From contig CM022670.1 in NCBI GenBank assembly GCA_012295275.1, positions 36,009,801 to 36,073,800 of the forward strand: DNA of 64,000 bases, in the 5' to 3' direction. The notes under the pieces are model-generated. The model did no database searches. It worked only from the letters and a program-made list of their open reading frames with translations, and was not told where the DNA came from. Shown in pieces: positions 10,563-21,010 of the stretch (positions within the stretch are counted from its first letter, which is position 1; every line of letters begins with the position of its first letter). The DNA is from Chrysomallon squamiferum (taxonomy: Eukaryota; Mollusca; Gastropoda; Neomphalida; Peltospiridae). Position numbers and translations under genes: made by a program.

Positions 10563-11890
10563 GTATTTGTTTATCCAAAATAGGTAGGTTTTTGCATGCT
10601 TGATATCTTGTGAATGAATCTTAAACTTTACTTGCACACACAGAAAAATGACAAAATCTAAATACATATTTCTCAAAATTTATATCAGAATTTAAGATTT
10701 AAACTAAATTAAAAACTTTTTATATTATGTATCAAACAGAGTTGTATATTAATTTCAATTCTATAATTCATTGATTTAAAATGATGTTGACCCCTTTTTG
10801 TATATAACATTTAAACAATACTGTTGATGTTTTCAAAAAATATTTACAAAATATCAATAATTTAATCATCTTTCAGGTTGTTTTCTTAAGAATATTCAAC
10901 TCGGTTGAAAGGCCTGAGAATAGAAACTGTAGTAGTTAACCTGACAATACTCTAATGCATTTAACCTTATCATAGGACATGTTATATTTCTTCTAATTTT
11001 TCAGAAAGTGCATATTAAAGTTTTATCATCCGTTTGGCCTTCAACCATATAAAGTAGATATGACACCATTTAACTAGCTTAAAGATGTGTTTTTACTAAG
11101 GAAAATGTTTTTTTATTTTTTTAACTACATTTTTAGTTTTGATAAAACTGTTACTTTGTCTCCTATCTTTATCAGCAAGACCTCAAATCCAAGACTGGAA
11201 TTAGAACTACTTCATCAACAAGTAAGGTATGTGATGAATGGTATTTTGTGTATGTAGAAATATTTTCAAAGGACTGAAACATCAGTACAAAATACACATT
11301 GACCCTTAATGTATGTATGAGCGATTTTTTCTGTGTGATATATATATATGGAAACTGACTGTTAGAGGGATCATCAGAAAATAAAATTATTTAAAGTAGA
11401 AAATAAAATGAATTAAAGCTGAAAATATTTGATCAGTTGCAAAATATCTGAGTTAATCCAGAATTGTTGTTTATTGAACTTATGATATAGTAATGGTGGA
11501 TGCTGTTTTAAATTGTAGGAAATATTTACATTTATTTTAATTTGCAATACAACTAAAAAAACCATTTTTATTAGATTCAAAGTTCAGTCTTAATATAAAT
11601 AACAAATAATTATACATTTTAATCAAATCTTGTTTTAGGTATGTCCAACCAGTATGTTACCATTTGCTTCAGCAGTGACTGCTACTACTACTACTACTAC
11701 TACTCCTGCTACTACTATTACTACTACTACTACTACTACTACTACAAACTTTGTAAAAATAGATCCGTTTGATTCCTCATCAGACACTTCAGTAAGTTCA
11801 GAGGAGAATGGTCAATCAGCAAACCCAGAAATATGTCCTACTTCAAACAGATCGAAATCAAATTCAGATACTGATGATGAAGAATGGTAG
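6024..11890 (+). CDS. NUP98: Partial NUP98 paralogue: FG/GLFG repeats, GLEBS and a novel C-tail
   Basis: Twelve exons join in one open frame: 6024-6056, 6305-6454, 7173-7295, 7669-7758, 8051-8205, 8307-8406, 8648-8844, 9216-9335, 9525-9681, 9946-10142, 11176-11226, 11639-11890 (stop TAG), about 540 aa. It has FG/GLFG repeats (GGLFGQ, AFGSS, STFGQ), then a GLEBS segment (8051-8205 and 8307-8350; key stretch [33 protein letters not shown]) that in NUP98 binds RAE1. After the FG exons come 17 residues and a last exon with a Thr run and an acidic end (DTDDEEW), not known from NUP98. The autoproteolytic domain and all of NUP96 are absent, so pore anchoring of the usual kind is not expected. No start codon is evident: the first exon needs entry in phase 1, while the upstream RING exon ends in phase 0. 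Many FG motifs are altered (GLFG to DLYG, GPFC). It may be part of a RING fusion, use another start, or be an unprocessed pseudogene still open. Confidence 0.7.
6947..7090 (+). repeat. Repeated acceptor/exon-start units in a NUP98-like intron
   Basis: Acceptor-like sequences followed by an exon start appear at 6947 (tgcag then TATTTGAAAA), 7064 (ttgcag then CATTTGGAAG) and at the real exon at 7173 (CATTTGGAAG). Only the last opens into a full exon; the others diverge after 10-15 bases. The minus-strand gene has the counterpart of 7064 but has lost its acceptor. These look like local duplications of the intron/exon border. Confidence 0.6.
8543..8572 (+). pseudogene. Remnant of the GLEBS exon 5' end
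   Basis: CTAG followed by TATTTGGAGATGCTACCACA repeats the first ~30 bases of the exon at 8051, then jumps to sequence normally found just before the next FG exon. About 100 bases of preceding intron also match the intron before 8051. It marks a rearrangement junction. If used as an exon it would have no donor. Confidence 0.7.
8648..10142 (+). repeat. Tandem duplication of a 197-base FG exon
   Basis: The exon 8648-8844 is repeated at 9946-10142, both 197 bases with identical phase (enters 1, leaves 0) and the same flanking intron sequence. The minus-strand counterpart is single (61778-61582). Copy 1 has lost a GLFG (GPFCQ); copy 2 keeps GLFGQ. Intron sequence after each copy is homologous, with a ~250-base deletion after the second. 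Confidence 0.9.
10291..10335 (+). pseudogene. Truncated copy of the exon at 9216
   Basis: After an intact-looking acceptor (ttaaag), 45 bases follow the start of exon 9216-9335 with substitutions (CCCTAACTGTTC; GCTATACCAGC). It then jumps directly to sequence of the following intron (AAATACTGTTTTGATATGA), so the rest of the exon and its donor are deleted. It belongs to the second tandem unit that also carries exon 9946-10142. Intron-like NUP98 sequence continues to about 10,515. Confidence 0.7.
10519..10559 (+). repeat. (TA)n microsatellite
   Basis: A pure TA run inside the intron before the last two exons of the NUP98-like gene. The surrounding 10,560-11,170 holds no other recognisable feature. 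Confidence 0.9.
11678..11746 (+). repeat. (ACT)n repeat coding a poly-threonine run
   Basis: Triplet repeat ACT in frame inside the last exon, encoding Thr with a short Pro/Ala/Ile interruption. It probably arose by triplet expansion and would vary in length between individuals. Confidence 0.85.
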
Positions 11891-12047
11891 AAATGGTCAT
11901 TGAAGTCACATCAGTTTTCCAGTTTTCAGACTCAAAGACTTCAAAATCAAGAGATAATCCTGAGATAACTGCTGTATCATTAGAGAAACTAAAGTCCTGA
12001 TGTGACAACAACTAATACAAGTTTGGTTGTCAGAGCTTGAAAATCAG

Positions 12048-12088
<41 letters not shown>

Positions 12089-12240
12089 TACACATACACA
12101 CACACACAGATATTTAGTTTGTATGATGTACTTATAATAATAGAAAAAAAGAACTAGAACAATCTTTTTAAAAAAAAATTCCTCAAAAAGTGATTGCAAT
12201 TACTTTAATTCAGTTTACGTTTTTGGCAACAACATGATGT
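11891..12240. other. 3' flank of the NUP98-like gene with (GATA)n and (CA)n
   Basis: Non-coding. A GATA run lies at about 12,058-12,087, followed by a short CA run. No clear AATAAA signal is seen close to the stop codon at 11,888-11,890, so the transcript end cannot be placed. Confidence 0.5.
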
Positions 12241-12254
12241 ATATATGCTATATG

Positions 12255-12735
12255 CGGGTTATTTCTTTTTTATATTTAAATGTACTTGATTTTACGACGA
12301 AAGCTATCTTAATCTTTTGTTGACAAAAATTATTTTCATCACGTGATCTCTGTCTCTACACAAGTCTTGATTTTCAGACCCTGCTGTTGTTTCTATTTGT
12401 GTTAGAGGATATTGTAGTTTGAACTGCGAAGCGAAAGTAGAAATCTTTACGTTCCATTTAATTCTTCAAATGTTTTACAGTACAAGTATATATATATATA
12501 TATATATATATATGTGATTATTAATTATTATCATGTAGTACATCAACATTTTGTTTCTACTAAGAATAAATGCATGGTATTAAAGGAGTTATGACTGAGT
12601 GACTTTGAAAGCAGAAATTTTGAAGTAAATTTAACTAATATTTATCTTTTTCTATTTAAACCGTCTTATAAATATACTTTTTTTTTTTTTTTTTTTTTGT
12701 GTTGTTGAAACTTTGTTATTTCCAAGTTTTATGTG
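12255..12735 (+). repeat. Block A copy 2
   Basis: Matches 45-490, including the E-box (12339-12346) and IRF-like site (12429-12436). It lies 0.4 kb after the NUP98-like gene stop, so direct copies of A flank the whole composite locus. A (TA)n run at about 12,487-12,512 and a T run at 12,679-12,698 are expanded relative to copy 1. Confidence 0.85.
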
Positions 12736-13147
12736 TTTTATCTTGAGAGAGTCTCTTTCAGATATTATTGTTTTGTGCTGAAGGATTTCCCTCAACTATC
12801 TTTACAAGAACGTTAATCTTTCATTGACTCTGTCACAGGGAGTTATGCCCCCTGAAAAAAGACGTCCATTCCTTTGGCTAATTTGACTCTCCTTTTAACA
12901 TGGTTATAAGCCTTTCATACATTAGTCACATAAATATATTTTTATGTTTTCGTTATATTTTCTTCAAGTAATTCAGTGTGGATATGTGTATTTGATTCTA
13001 GGGAAAAAAAGTATCAGGAAAAAGTCAGAGAACAAAATAACAGAAGACAAAAGGCACAGCGAAAAAGTTACAATTTTTAATTAAGGTAACAAATGGAAGA
13101 TAGATTAAACAGATTTTGTCAGAGGTTTTTGTTAATGTTCTTTGTTT

Positions 13148-13330
13148 TTAATTTGAGTGCATTAGGCAGATGTTCCACTCAATACCACGATGAAATCTGA
13201 CAATTACAACTAGATCTTTTGCATGTTTGTTATACATGAACCCCTCATAAAATATTTTGTTACCACCCTTACTGCTATGAATAACTTCCTTATTAAACAT
13301 ACTTCTGATACTAGAGGAAACTGGAGAATA
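13148..13330 (-). pseudogene. Possible FLYWCH zinc-finger fragment
   Basis: On the minus strand the translation around 13,185-13,300 contains KGGNKIFYEGFMYNKHAKD, which resembles the first half of FLYWCH fingers (a GG-K...GY-Y-K pattern). The expected WRC and Cys/His half is not preserved in this frame. No exon borders or neighbours support a live gene, so it is most likely a decayed fragment, possibly of transposon origin. Confidence 0.35.
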
Positions 13331-13380
13331 TACAGTGAAACACATTTTAACCTGGGACATTTTATAAATCTTTTACAATA

Positions 13381-13560
13381 GGAAGCCCTTAGTTTAAATC
13401 TATCCTAATCAGTAAGCAAGAGCTAATCCTGCCAAACTGATCCTAATTAATAAGTGTAGCAAGTCGCCATCCCTGCACAATATGAAGCCCCTTTCTTCAG
13501 TCTAGCCTAATCAATAAGTTTAACAATTACCCCATGCATACTATGATGCTACATTCAATA
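13381..13560 (+). repeat. Degenerate minisatellite-like repeat
   Basis: Phrases such as GAAGCCC..TTAG/CAG, CTA.CCTAATCA.TAAG and a shorter CCTAATTAATAAG recur two to three times within about 180 bases, at roughly 13,382, 13,435 and 13,482. The rest of 12,736-14,099 shows no gene. Confidence 0.4.
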
Positions 13561-14099
13561 CTCTACAAACCCATAGATAATGACTTTTTTCCTGTGATTT
13601 ATTTTCCTATACTAAATTGTGACTTTTTTCTGTGACTTTTTTCCCAGCCACCGTTTATTCCTGAAATATGTTTGTAGGTCAAAGAAGTTCTAATCAACTG
13701 CTATACCGTGTAATTTGCATACTGCTGTAAATATTTTACGTAGTTGATATATGGTGGATATACAAAGAGACGAAGCAAGGGCGGGGTGAGGGAGCAGTTA
13801 TTCTCGGGTGCAGGTATAAAGAAGTGCAATATTTTTTTATTTTTTTTTTTTTTTTTTTAAATGCCTGTTAAAATTATGTTCACTTTTCTATCATACGTAA
13901 CATCCTTGTTTCTGGGCGCGATGATAATGGACTTTAATTTTGGCCAGGTAGAAATGGTAATTGATTGTTATTTCAGAGAATAAACTTACAAAATATATAT
14001 AATAAAACATTCCACGGATAAGTCAAGTGGGTACGCCAAAATTGTATTCGCCCAAGGACGCCAAGAACCCAATCTATACCTTGAATATATTATATATAA

Positions 14100-15560
14100 T
14101 ATAGTGTGGAAGCAAAAAACAAACAACAAAAAAACGACCTGAACTTTATCAGCTCATTTCACAAAAAAGCATTTTAAAGTTTCTAAAAATGTACATAAAG
14201 ACATTGTTATTGTCCGTTATTAACCAAAATTTCAAATTATAATTTCTATTAGTTTTTACATAAGGCCCGAATCAAATATTAAATCGAAAATCGCTGCCAT
14301 CAACGGACATTTATCTCTTTAATCATTTAAATGTTTAGCAAGTTTCAAAAGACCGTTTTGAGGTATTTACTTATTTATTTATTTATTTTTGTGTGTTATT
14401 TATTTTTTTATTTTTTTTTTTTTTTTTTTTTTTTTACCTGCATAAACACATATTTCCTAATGAGTTTTTAGTAAAAAAAAATTAAAATAAAATAACTTTT
14501 TCTATTTTTCTACAAATAATTATTTATAACAGGTCTGCATCAGATCCAGTAACGTTAGAAATCTGCAAGCACGTGATCTACTGGGGATTTTGTAGGTTAT
14601 TCGTTTGTTCTTGTTTTTGTTTATCTGTTATATTTGATGATTGTATATTTATACCGTAACAGTAACAGTAAACAATATTTTATACGAGCGACATTATTAT
14701 TATTTTTATTTTTGTTGTTGTTTGTTTGTTTGTTTTTCCTCAAAGATGCTATATATTATTTACTGATCTTTTCTTTTGGTTAATTTGTTGAGGCTCCTTT
14801 TACATTATTTTTTTATTTTGTAAATATACATAATATGTACACTTTTTCCTACTTCTTTCTATTTATTTATTTTGTATTTGTGTCAGAATACAGAACTATA
14901 TAACACAAGTATCAATGTTCTTTGACAGCTGAATAAAATATATTTTAAAAAGGCATCAGTCTGTATTTTCATAAAATGTCATGTGTGAATTTATTTACAG
15001 TTTGTCATTAAGATACTTTTATATTCAGTACTGTGTATTCTTTTATTTCTCTTCCTTTTTAAATCTTCCTGAAACGTTGAAAGCCAATAGATCTGTGATA
15101 ATGAACTATTTTTACAAGAATAAATTTCTGGTCACATTTATTTGGTTGTTTGTGCATTAAATTGGAATTAGTCTTAAGACCTTCAATATTCAAACATACA
15201 TGTTAGAAAAACCTGGTGTGACAATCAGGTCCTACTTGCTTTTATAACGTTTTGTCATGCTTAATATTTTGATCATCTTACTTAAAGTAACCCAAATAAT
15301 ATTTCGAATCATGACATTCCAGTATGCTGTTACGTTAAAGTTTCTGTTACACTACTATTTGTATATATGTATATATATATGTATGTATGTATGTATGCAT
15401 ACACACACACAGACACACACACATAACGATACTTGGATACCATTAAGATGATATTAAAGCCCGTGAAATATAATCTAGCTATTATCGTTTGTAAGTCCAT
15501 CATTCATGAAAAAAATAATCAACATAAAGTAATCAGTCTTTATTCATTTTTTTCTTTCCC
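14100..15560 (+). repeat. Block B copy 1
   Basis: A non-coding ~1.45 kb block repeated in direct orientation at about 17,240-18,960. Shared landmarks include ACGACSTGAACTTTATCAGC, the CACGTGAT region (14,572 and 17,733), the CTTCCTGAAACGTTGAAAGC stretch (15,067 and 18,241) and the ACCTGGTGTGACAA..CAGGT hairpin (15,211 and 18,581). Together with copies 2 and 3 of block A it makes a tandem A-B, A-B arrangement of about 3.4 kb. Confidence 0.85.
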
Positions 15561-15654
15561 TTCATCATCATCATTATTTTTTTATTTTTTTTTTTTCTTA
15601 CATTAATGTTTTGAATTAATAAAACAATAATTATATAAGATATCTTAATATTTT

Positions 15655-15851
15655 TATTAAAGTCAACAAAAAAATATTTTCATCACGTGATCTGTCCCTA
15701 CAAAAGTCATGATTTTCAGAGATTTATTGTTGTTTCACAATTTGTATTAGAGGAATTGACAGTGAGAACTGCGAAGCGAAAGTAGAAATCATTAAGTTCC
15801 ATTTAATTCCCTCAAAAAACATTTTAAAAGAAAAAAATCATATATAATTAC

Positions 15852-15887
<36 letters not shown>

Positions 15888-16600
15888 CATCAAATGTAAT
15901 GCATCAACATTTTCTATTTAAACCCATCTTCAAATATAATTTTTTTGTTGACGAAAAACTTTATTATTTCCAAAATTTTTTTTACATATGCATGTATTTT
16001 AAACTAGAACGAGTTGTAATCAAACTAGAACTACACAAAGTTAGAGGAATTGCAGTGAGAACAGAAAGTAAAACACGTTCCAAGAACTTTCACAAAGTGA
16101 AAATATTATTAAAACGTATTATTAAATTATTATTATTATTATAAATGCCCATACATTTAGGGATTTAAAGGAAATTAACAGCAGAAGTAAAACATTTCTA
16201 AGAACTGTCACAAAGTGAAAATAGAAAAAGTTTCATTGAAATAAAGGTAATAACACGAAATATATTTACGGTTTGTATTGACAGTCCCAAGAATATTTCA
16301 GGCTAAGTTGGTTTATAATGTTTGTAATATTTTAAAGTTATGTTAAACAAACACTGGTTTATTGCTGACATATGATAACTGATATTATGTTGATTATAAA
16401 TTTGGTTCCTTAGTATAGTTACAGGAAGCAGTGTGCACAATAATTTAATTTATATATAATGTCAAGAGTGTATATGTATAATTATATAATATGTTATTCC
16501 TTTTCTTTCTTTCGCAAAATTAAAATATATATGTTATTAATTAACATTTCTGTTAAAAATTATGTGCACTTGTACATTGAGTAATGGCAATCTCTATTCT
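15655..16600 (+). repeat. Block A copy 3
   Basis: Matches block A copy 1, with E-box 15683-15690 and IRF-like AAGCGAAA 15774-15781. Its second half (16,150-16,600) follows 640-1,050 closely. An (ATT)n run lies at about 15,856-15,888. No RING-type exon follows this copy. Confidence 0.85.
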
Positions 16601-16664
16601 GGTTATAATCTATTAATGACTATTTAATCATACATACATGCACTATAATTTATGTATATCGTCT

Positions 16665-16965
16665 CGGTATGGGTTTTGACGCATCTTCGTTAAATAACAA
16701 GTGCGCATAAGCATGGACAAGATTTTGTTTAAGGAAATTTTTACCTACCAAATAAAGCAGTGCTTCCTATTCACAAGTTTGCGGTAAGATTAAACAATTA
16801 ACATAACCATATGACTAAAAGTACTGTTTTTCACAAGGCAATTTTTAGTCACAATCTTAACAAAACATTGCCGTCTGCTGACATTCAGAACACAATTAAA
16901 CAATCAGGCCACCACTACTTCAGTCTATTTTTATGAAACTCACGTACACGTCAAAACCCATACCG
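16665..16965. mobile_element. MITE-like element with 17-bp perfect terminal inverted repeats
   Basis: CGGTATGGGTTTTGACG (16665-16681) is exactly inverted at 16949-16965, giving a ~301-bp unit with no coding capacity. A related sequence, GGTATCGGTTTTGATGCA read on the minus strand, lies at about 17,154-17,171. No clear target-site duplication was identified. It sits between block A copy 3 and block B copy 2. Confidence 0.6.
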
Positions 16966-17177
16966 CATTAAAAAGGTAAGTATGCTTACACGTACTAACT
17001 AGATAGAAACAAAACTTGCAATATGTGGCCTATGTTGAATTTAATGTTTATCTTTTAATCATGTATATATATATAATATAACGTTATGTCTCTGTCAATA
17101 ATAAAAAGAAAAATATCGTTATTTTTGCACAACGCCAGATTTGTTGCTGATCTGCATCAAAACCGATACCAAGTGGA

Positions 17178-17184
17178 TATATAT

Positions 17185-17242
<58 letters not shown>
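17178..17242 (+). repeat. (GATA)n microsatellite
   Basis: About 16 tandem tetranucleotide units at the left edge of block B copy 2. Confidence 0.95.
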
Positions 17243-17244
<2 letters not shown>

Positions 17245-18960
17245 ACAACAACAACAAAACGACGTGAACTTTATCAGCTCATATCACAAAAACAGCATTT
17301 TAAAATTTCTAAAAATGTACATAAAGACATTGATGTTGTCTGTTCTTGGCCAAAATTTCAAATTAAAATTTCTATTAGTTTTTACATAAGGCCCAAATCA
17401 AAATTAAATATCGAAAATCACATGAACGGACAACATTTATGTCGTTAATCATGTGAATGTTTAGAAAGTTTCAAAATGTCCGTTTTGAGATAACAGAGCG
17501 TTTAATTATTTTTTTTTTTTATGTATTATTTATTTTTGTGGGGATTTGGGGGGTGTATTGTTTGTTGTTTGTTTATGGGTTTTTTTTTTTACATGCCCGA
17601 TATACAGACATACATATTTCTTACTTAGTTTTTAGTAAACATTTTAAAATTAAAATAACCTTTTGTATTTTTTGCAAATAATTATTTATATCAGGCCTGC
17701 ACCAGATGCAATAACTTTAGAAATCTGCAAGCACGTGATTTATTTGGGATTTTGTAGGTTATTCGTTTGTTCTTGTTTTTGTTTATCTGTTGTATTTGAT
17801 AATTATATGATATTTATACCTTAACAGTAACAGTAAAGAATATTTTTTTAAGAGGGGCATTATTATTTTATTTTTATTTTTGCTTGTTTCTTTGTTTGTT
17901 TTTCCTGAAAGATATTATATATATTTACCGATCCTTCCTTTTTTTAATTTTTTTAATTTTTTGGTTACTTTGTTGAGGCTCCTTTTATATTATTATTGTA
18001 TTTTTTAAATATACATAATATGTACACTTTTTCGTTGTACTTCTTTCTATCTATTTATTTTGTATTGGTATCAGAATACTTAATTATATAAACGTTTTTG
18101 GCAGCTGCATGAAATATATTTTAAAAATCCATCAGTTTATATTTTTATAAAATTTCATATGTGAATTTATTTACTGTTTGTTATTAAAATACTTTTATAT
18201 TCAGTACTGTGTATTCTTTTATTTCTCTTCCTTTTTAAATCTTCCTGAAACGTTGAAAGCCGACAGTTGTGTAATGATTAACTATTATTATAAGGCATAA
18301 ATTTCTGATCACCTTTAATTGATTAATTGGTTATTAAAACGGAATTAGTCTTAAGAGCTTGGATATATATATATTAAGGGTTGAAATATCCTTTCTGTTT
18401 AAAAGTTTCCCTTCACTATAATGTTTTTTCACAGCAGAGATAGTATTAGTTACGTGTAAATGATATGAGGTTAAGCTGTGAAAGGTTTTGTGGGTGAAAG
18501 TACTTAAGGTGGATGGTCGTGAATGAAAGCTTCTAAAGATTACTAACCTATGACTGGGAAAGTTCTAACATGTTATAACAACCTGGTGTGACAACCAGGT
18601 CCTACTTGCTTTTATAACGTTTTGTCATGCTTAATAGTTTGATCATCTTACTTAAAGTAACCCAAATATTATTTCGAATCATGACATTCCAGTATGCTGT
18701 ACCGTTAAAATTTCTGTTATACCATCATATGTATGTTGTGTGTATGTATGTATGTATGTATGTATGTATGTATGTATGTATGTATGTACATACACACAAA
18801 CAAAACGATACTTGAAACCATTAAGATGATATTAAAACCCGTAAAATATAATCTAGCTATTATCGTTTGTAATTCCCCCATTCATGAAGAAATAATCCAC
18901 ATAAAGTAATTAACGTCTTTGTTAATTTTTCTTTTTCTTTCTTTCATCATCATCATTATC
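17243..18960 (+). repeat. Block B copy 2
   Basis: Direct repeat of 14,100-15,560. Relative to copy 1 it carries an extra ~190 bases at about 18,365-18,575 and an expanded (TGTA)n run at about 18,736-18,787. Both copies are non-coding. GTT/ATT triplet runs end the block near 18,955-19,000. Confidence 0.85.
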
Positions 18961-19635
18961 ATCATTATTATTATTATTGTTGTTGTTGTTGTTGTTGTTT
19001 TGGTGGGTTTTTTTGCATTAATAAAACAATAATTATATAATGTATCAAAGCGGATAGTATTTAACGTGAGGTAAATTCAAAAGAAAAAAGATATATAACC
19101 GCTAACATAAAAGTCACGTACGTCGAGATTTATGCCTGTTTCTCAAAATACATAGTTCAGTATGTTGTCTTTTAGGCATAGCAGGGTTTTTTTTTAAAAA
19201 AGGATTTGACTGTGTGTGAAAAAGTACAGACAATGTTGTTTATACCGTATCAGGATGCTATTCCAAAACCCCTTAGTTTATTCTTAAGAATGAACAAAAT
19301 TTGGTTTGTGAAATGAAGTAGAAAGTGTTAAATGCCATAGTTTACCTGATAGGTAAAACATTTCCACAGAACATCATCAATACAATCGGTTAAACAAAAA
19401 CGATTTACAATAGCTTTGTATTAACAACTAAATTCAGCACTGGTATAAACCACTCATCCAGAATATCTGTCGGGCATACTGTAGTATGTGTTACACGAAT
19501 GTTTTGAAATAATAATTATTTATAATATAGATTTATTTTTCTTTCCTCTTCATTAATTTTCAACAAAGATTCAGCCACCATCGAACGTACCGTCAATGTG
19601 CAGACGACTTTAAAATTTCATAGTTAACAAAAGTT

Positions 19636-19782
19636 ATGTCTGGCGAAAACAGACACCGACAACTGAATAAAAAAGCTTGTACCATAATTACGGAACAAGA
19701 AGCGGTTGTTTTCGACAAAATGACAACTGATGCATGCAGCGTAAAATTATTGCTAAGGTCCGACCTAAGAGAATCTGACTAA
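19636..19782 (+). pseudogene. Small ORF, 48 aa, weakly like the SAE1 N-terminus
   Basis: ATG to TAA, 48 codons, with ordinary rather than repeat-like composition. The stretch ITEQEAVVFDKM resembles the start of the SUMO-activating enzyme subunit SAE1 (ITEQEA..YDRQ in that family), but the IRLWG motif that should follow is absent. It may be a retro-pseudogene fragment or chance. No splice donor is apparent at its end. The remainder of 18,961-19,980 shows nothing recognisable. Confidence 0.25.
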
Positions 19783-19984
19783 ACGCTTTGTTTGTTTATA
19801 CAATTGTTTACAGACACCCCAGCTCATTGAATATCACTAAAGGAAGAAAAAACCTACAAAAAAACCCCCACAATTATTTAAAATACGTCAGTATAAATAC
19901 CTGACTTACAGACTGTAAGTGTATACGTATGTGTATATGTATATGTATATGTATACATACAAATAATAGTTATCACAGACACTT

Positions 19985-21010
19985 AGATTTCTTATAAAAA
20001 ATACAAATAGATACTATCAGAAATATTTTTTTTAAATTTATTATAAAATGCAGTTGGTTTTAGAACATTTAAAATCAGATGTGGATGAAACCTAAACGAC
20101 TTCCATCTCATTCTATTACAAAAATACATTGTCTGTAACTGGTTTTAGGCTGAACAGTCCAGCACAAAATGACGGACTGTCATGGCTGTCACACTGAGGT
20201 GGGGCATGCTTTTTCAAAATAAAATTATATATGTTAAATCAGCATGACCAATACGAGAACGACACAAGACAACTTAATCCTTTTTTGACCGTCTGTGGGA
20301 GGACTGCCAATCTCCCAATAGTGGCTTGAGTGAATACAGCTTGTTCGCTCCTGCATTGTTCCAGTAACTTTGCCTTTTGGTGAAAATGTGTTTATTAATA
20401 CCTTGTTTAAACTCAATATATGAAATACCCATATTGCATGAGGAAAATTCAAAAAAACAGTCTTAGCAGACAGTTCTGGCTTTTCATTGTTCCTGAAACC
20501 ACCTGACTTGGTACCCAACAAAATACAACATGTTTTTTAGGTGACAAAAAGACATACTTATGTATCACTATCCAATTAAGAGATGTTCCACCCTCGTTTT
20601 TTCCCCCTAATCTTACTCACCCTATTCCAGACAGATTTACATGAAGTTATAGAAAAAATGTTTCCAAGAAGACGTCTTACTGTGTTTTATCTCTTTAGTC
20701 CTAGCAAGGCGATAGTTATCCAGGTTATCCTTGGTAGTTTCTCGCTTAAACCGTACGAGGACAATTTCGCTTTTTTAATTGCATTTTTACCCGCAATGTG
20801 TTGTTAAAACATGGATTCTTGAACAGTTTTGGAACTGTCGAAGTCTTAGGTATAGTTTCGTCTGCAATGTTTTTCAAGACAGAAGTAATCAAAGACATCA
20901 GATCGATCATCAGCATCAACAGTGTCAGATTGTTGAAGGTTAATGCTGCAGAGATGTCGAAATTCATCCCAGTCTGTAATTATTGTGAAATAAAAAGGTC
21001 ACTTTATTAA
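19985..21010 (-). mobile_element. Non-LTR retrotransposon remnant, reverse transcriptase core deleted
   Basis: Reading the minus strand from ~21,000: an endonuclease-to-RT linker (TDWDEFRHLC; IADETIPKTSTVP; later SSWKHF, VWNRVSKIRGK), then after a jump the C-terminal RNase H-like part (INKHIFTKRQSYWNN, NKLYSLKPLLGDWQSS, CRSRIGHADLTY, TVRHFVLDCSA). The RIGH-LT and VRH-L-C patterns are typical of Jockey/I-type non-LTR elements. Several frameshifts and an in-frame stop (between QSSHRRSKKD and the RIGH motif) show it is dead. The catalytic YADD region is missing. No long poly-A tail was identified. Confidence 0.75.

Noticed and set aside
45-12735. Block A copies as LTRs of a giant retroelement around the composite gene
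   Set aside because: A third copy lies outside the pair, and no TG...CA ends, primer-binding site or gag/pol frames are seen. Local duplication explains it better.
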